A DNA stretch of 64,000 bases from Flavobacteriales bacterium (GTDB taxonomy: Bacteria; Bacteroidota; Bacteroidia; Flavobacteriales; Flavobacteriaceae): positions 1 through 64,000 of the forward strand of contig QOQB01000002.1 in NCBI GenBank assembly GCA_003331305.1. The letters run 5' to 3'. Of the stretch, positions 61,011 to 64,000 are shown in pieces (within the stretch, counting starts at the first letter, position 1; each line of letters opens with the position of its first letter). The notes beneath the pieces were generated by a model that worked only from the letters and a program-made list of their open reading frames with translations, had not been told where the DNA came from and ran no database searches. Made by a program: the position numbers and the translations under genes.

Positions 61011-62396
61011 ATGGCAAGTCACTACGAAGCACCCATTAGAAAGCCCTTAGTTACAGGGAATAAATCGTATCATGATGTTACGGTTGATATTGCTGCGCCA
61101 GTTGAAACCCCCCCAAATAAACTATGGTTTTTGGCATTCGGAATTGCACTTACTGCATTTTTGTGGGGATTAGGTTGTATCATTTATACCGTATCAACAG
61201 GAATTGGTGTCTGGGGATTGAATAAAACTATCGGCTGGGCATGGGACATCACCAATTTTGTATGGTGGGTAGGTATCGGTCACGCGGGAACGCTAATTTC
61301 GGCGGTACTGTTATTGTTCCGTCAAAAATGGCGTATGGCCATTAACCGTTCTGCCGAGGCCATGACTATATTTTCGGTTATCCAAGCCGGATTATTTCCC
61401 ATTATTCACATGGGGCGTCCTTGGTTGGCGTATTGGGTATTACCGATTCCAAACCAATTTGGTTCGTTGTGGGTAAACTTTAACTCGCCTTTACTTTGGG
61501 ATGTATTTGCGATTTCAACGTATTTATCTGTATCGCTCGTATTTTGGTGGACGGGACTACTTCCTGACTTTGCCATGATTCGTGATAGAGCCATCAAGCC
61601 TTTCCAAAAGAAAATTTACGGATTATTGAGTTTTGGTTGGAGTGGACGCGCCAAAGACTGGCAACGCTTCGAGGAAGTGTCATTGGTGTTGGCTGGTTTA
61701 GCTACCCCACTTGTACTTTCTGTACACACTATTGTATCGTTTGACTTTGCCACTTCGGTTATCCCAGGTTGGCACACCACTATTTTCCCTCCATACTTTG
61801 TTGCGGGAGCCATTTTCTCTGGCTTTGCCATGGTAAACACGCTACTCATAATTATGCGTAAGGTTTCTCGATTGGAAAATTACATCACCTTGCAGCACAT
61901 TGAATTGATGAATATCGTTATTATGATAACGGGTTCTATCGTTGGGGTCGCCTATATCACGGAACTTTTCATCGCCTGGTATTCAGGAGTAGAATACGAA
62001 CAATACGCTTTCCTAAACCGGGCTACAGGTCCTTACTGGTGGGCATATTGGGCCATGATGACTTGTAACGTTTTCTCACCACAGTTGATGTGGTTTAAAA
62101 AACTAAGAACAAGTATTATGTTCTCGTTTATCATTTCGATTGTGGTAAATATTGGAATGTGGTTTGAGCGATTTGTGATTATCGTAACGTCACTACACCG
62201 CGATTATTTACCATCTTCTTGGACGATGTTCTCGCCAACATTTGTAGATATTGGAATTTTTATTGGAACGATTGGATTCTTCTTCGTGTTGTTCTTGCTT
62301 TACGCACGTACTTTCCCTGTAATTGCACAGGCTGAAGTAAAATCGATTTTGAAAACATCGGGAGATAAATACAAAAACACCCATAGCCATGAGTAG
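61011..62396 (+). CDS. actC: Alternative complex III quinol-binding subunit ActC (NrfD/PsrC-like)
   Basis: 461 residues with about ten membrane helices (for example LWFLAFGIALTAFLWGLGC, WWVGIGHAGTLISAVLLLF, TYLSVSLVFWWTGLLPDFAM). PsrC-type residues such as the His in GIGHAGT and the Asp in LPDFAMIRD are present. It is the menaquinol-oxidising membrane subunit of ACIII. Overlaps actD by 8 bases. Confidence 0.94.
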   Translation: MASHYEAPIRKPLVTGNKSYHDVTVDIAAPVETPPNKLWFLAFGIALTAFLWGLGCIIYTVSTGIGVWGLNKTIGWAWDITNFVWWVGIGHAGTLISAVLLLFRQKWRMAINRSAEAMTIFSVIQAGLFPIIHMGRPWLAYWVLPIPNQFGSLWVNFNSPLLWDVFAISTYLSVSLVFWWTGLLPDFAMIRDRAIKPFQKKIYGLLSFGWSGRAKDWQRFEEVSLVLAGLATPLVLSVHTIVSFDFATSVIPGWHTTIFPPYFVAGAIFSGFAMVNTLLIIMRKVSRLENYITLQHIELMNIVIMITGSIVGVAYITELFIAWYSGVEYEQYAFLNRATGPYWWAYWAMMTCNVFSPQLMWFKKLRTSIMFSFIISIVVNIGMWFERFVIIVTSLHRDYLPSSWTMFSPTFVDIGIFIGTIGFFFVLFLLYARTFPVIAQAEVKSILKTSGDKYKNTHSHE

Positions 62397-62919
62397 TAAA
62401 TTAGTACATGCCGTTTATGACGATGATGATACGCTTTTACACGCAGTGAAAGATGTTAAAAAAGCGGATTATCGTATTGAGGAGGTTTTCACGCCGTTTC
62501 CTGTGCACGGACTTGATCACGCCATGGGATTAGCGGGTACGCGTATTGCCGTTATGGCTTTTATGTACGGAATCTTAGGGTTTGCAGTTGCCATTACCAT
62601 GATTAACTACATCATGATTGAGGATTGGCCACAAAATATTGGTGGAAAGCCAAGCTTCTCTTTTCTGGAAAACTTACCTGCATTTGTCCCTGTAATATTT
62701 GAAATGACTGTGTTTTTTGCAGCACACCTTATGGTGATTACATTCTATTTACGCAGCCGACTGTGGCCCTTCAAAAAAGCAGAAAACCCAATGCCAGAAA
62801 CTACAGACGATAAATTCTTAATGCAAGTAGCGCTTGAGGGTGACGAGAAAAAATTAATGAGTCTGTTAAAAAAATCAGGCGCAATTGATGTCAGTATTCA
62901 CGAAAACGATAACGCATGA
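62389..62919 (+). CDS. actD: Alternative complex III subunit ActD (DUF3341)
   Basis: 176 residues. VHAVYDDDDTLLHAVKDVKK, YRIEEVFTPFPVHGLDHAMG, two membrane helices (IAVMAFMYGILGFAVAITMI; FVPVIFEMTVFFAAHLMVIT), then a cytoplasmic tail EGDEKKLMSLLKKSGAIDVS. This is the DUF3341 ActD family, a structural membrane subunit. Translationally coupled on both sides (8-bp overlap with actC, ATGA overlap with actE). Confidence 0.94.
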   Translation: MSSKLVHAVYDDDDTLLHAVKDVKKADYRIEEVFTPFPVHGLDHAMGLAGTRIAVMAFMYGILGFAVAITMINYIMIEDWPQNIGGKPSFSFLENLPAFVPVIFEMTVFFAAHLMVITFYLRSRLWPFKKAENPMPETTDDKFLMQVALEGDEKKLMSLLKKSGAIDVSIHENDNA

Positions 62920-63461
62920 AAAATATAATTCTTTTGTTTGTTTTGAGTTCGCTGTTGTTGGTGTCTTGTTTTGACGCATCAAAACCTAATTACCAATATT
63001 TTCCCAATATGTACGAATCGGTAGGCTATAAAACCTATGCAGAGTCTACGGCGTTTAGAAATGGTATTGAAGCACAATTACCTGCTCCAGGATCTGTTGC
63101 TCGCGGTTGGGCCCCTTACGATTATCCCGATACCAATGACGGTTATGAAGACGCAAAAGCTAATCTTATTTCACCACTAGAGTTGACTGATGCGCACCGC
63201 GCAGAAGGCAAAGAACTCTACGGAGTTTATTGTGCGGTATGCCACGGCTCAAAAGGAGACGGTCAAGGTATTTTGATGACACGTGAAAAGTTTTTGGGAA
63301 TTCCAAGCTATGCCGATAGGGATATCACAGGAGGAAGTATTTACCATGTATTGATGTATGGTAAAAATGCAATGGGCTCACACGCAGGGCAGGTAAATGC
63401 TACCGAGCGCTGGCAAATTGCCCAACATGTAATGTATTTACGTAACGAATTGACAAAATAA
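62916..63461 (+). CDS. actE: Alternative complex III monoheme cytochrome c subunit ActE
   Basis: 181 residues. Lipoprotein signal MKNIILLFVLSSLLLVSC with Cys18 lipidated; the single heme site is Cys106-Cys109-His110 in YCAVCHGSKGDGQG, with the distal Met in MYGKNAMGSHA. It takes electrons from the ActA hemes toward the oxidase. The region between signal and heme (PNMYESVGYKTYAESTAF) is the standard ActE spacer. Starts within the actD stop. Confidence 0.93.
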   Translation: MKNIILLFVLSSLLLVSCFDASKPNYQYFPNMYESVGYKTYAESTAFRNGIEAQLPAPGSVARGWAPYDYPDTNDGYEDAKANLISPLELTDAHRAEGKELYGVYCAVCHGSKGDGQGILMTREKFLGIPSYADRDITGGSIYHVLMYGKNAMGSHAGQVNATERWQIAQHVMYLRNELTK

Positions 63462-63467
63462 TTGGCC

Positions 63468-64000
63468 ATGTATACCTTTGCTCAACGACTAAAAATTACT
63501 GCCTTTGCTCTTATGGGGCTTGGCTTTATTGGGTTAGCTATTGGTTTTGCTAGCGCACCTTCTACGGTGGCCGAAGCACAGGCCATGGTTGCCGGTGCGC
63601 ACGGCGGACACGTAGATGCACACGGAAGCGAACACAGTTCACATGACAACCACTCGAGTGATACCCACAAAGAAAAAAACCATCACGACGATGCACATGC
63701 TACAACAGACACTCATGGAGAACACCATGCTGATGAGGCACACGGAGAAGATCACCACGGCGAACATCTGTTACACCAATTGCAAAATAAGCCTTGGGCA
63801 GCGCTTTATGTAGCCGCCTTCTTTTTCTTTATGATTGCGCTCGGAACATTAATGTTTTATGCCATTCAACGGGCTGCACAAGCAGGATGGCCTATTTTAC
63901 TCTTCCGTGTAATGGAAGGAATCACGGCTTATTTGGTGCCTGGCTCTATTATTATTTATGTGTTTTTAGTGCTTACCGGACTTCACGCCAACCACCTTTT
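63468..64000 (+). CDS. actF: Alternative complex III membrane subunit ActF, 5' part, with His-rich loop
   Basis: The ATG at 63468 is 6 bases after actE; 177 residues are visible and the frame is still open at the window end. It begins with a helix (ITAFALMGLGFIGLAIGFAS), then residues 45-103 (63600-63776) contain 18 histidines plus many Asp/Glu/Gly, then NKPWAALYVAAFFFFMIALG, QAGWPILLFRVMEGI and further helices typical of ActF (a shortened ActC paralogue). The His-rich loop is not part of the core fold. Missing 3' end lies outside the window; about 270-300 more residues are expected. Confidence 0.88.
   Translation, partial: MYTFAQRLKITAFALMGLGFIGLAIGFASAPSTVAEAQAMVAGAHGGHVDAHGSEHSSHDNHSSDTHKEKNHHDDAHATTDTHGEHHADEAHGEDHHGEHLLHQLQNKPWAALYVAAFFFFMIALGTLMFYAIQRAAQAGWPILLFRVMEGITAYLVPGSIIIYVFLVLTGLHANHL

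Noticed and set aside
56605-64000. Novel cytochrome/NrfD/iron-sulfur respiratory cluster
   Set aside because: Gene order and subunits match the known alternative complex III (actABCDEF); only details such as the fused heme domain and His-rich loop are unusual.

Overview
This 64 kb window is chromosomal DNA from a bacterium of the Bacteroidota, almost certainly a member of the Flavobacteriaceae. The evidence is consistent: class-specific families (DUF3078, DUF2480, DUF4270, DUF2723, GldD/Por-era style lipoproteins with SPTGGP after the lipobox), a SUF-only iron-sulfur pathway, a menaquinone-type sdhCAB operon, an alternative complex III (act) operon, and promoters of the Bacteroidota type (TTG or TTTG, about 19 bases, then TAnnTTTG). 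Shine-Dalgarno sequences are largely absent and base composition is moderate and even. Nearly everything is housekeeping; there is no prophage, insertion sequence or CRISPR array.

Layout. 1-261 is the 3' end of hflX. 326-7962 (minus) is one long suf operon: sufA, sufB, a small lipoprotein, sufC, sufD, sufS, sufE, a SufT-like DUF59 gene, then DUF2480 and DUF3078 genes. 8039-9088 is thiL. 9085-9661 is a small accessory patch: a hicBA toxin-antitoxin pair lying between a displaced-looking copy of the last codons of pepP and pepP itself. 9632-13776 holds pepP and a large secreted Asp-box (BNR) protein, divergently arranged. 13864-17761 is sdhC-sdhA-sdhB, interrupted between sdhA and sdhB by a four-helix-bundle (23S intervening-sequence family) gene bounded by inverted repeats. 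17758-28870 is a patchwork of single genes: VOC protein, nitrilase-family amidase, Ig-like lipoprotein, a comF carrying one in-frame stop, glyS, an outer-membrane protein frameshifted in a 9-base homopolymer, xth, an aldo/keto reductase, radA, a flippase-like membrane protein, panD and panC.

28918-38442 contains a GT5-like N-terminal-domain protein next to a DUF4270 lipoprotein, then rpoN, asnS, an RND/MMPL exporter, frr and pyrH. 38476-42876 is a secreted carboxypeptidase-regulatory-like protein and the translation cluster rplM-rpsI-rpsB-tsf. 42905-50891 holds polA, a membrane-anchored phosphoesterase, a cysteine-less thioredoxin-fold protein and a DUF2723 glycosyltransferase-like membrane protein. 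50955-51099 is a complete tRNA-Gln(TTG) unit with promoter and terminator. 51232-51523 has two tiny membrane-protein ORFs. 51612-56057 is rimP-nusA-infB with a structured leader, followed by a SPOR gene on the other strand. 56605-64000 is the act operon actABCDEF; actF runs off the end.

Functionally the window links iron-sulfur assembly (suf) with two of its main customers, succinate dehydrogenase and alternative complex III, which together form a menaquinone-dependent respiratory chain, and with the core translation and transcription machinery. I do not see a large undescribed system. The most unusual items are the intervening-sequence-like element inside the sdh operon, the hicBA insertion at the pepP 3' end, the homopolymer-frameshifted outer-membrane protein, the nonsense-interrupted comF, and a group of conserved-looking but catalytically stripped proteins (GT5 fragment, thioredoxin fold without cysteines).
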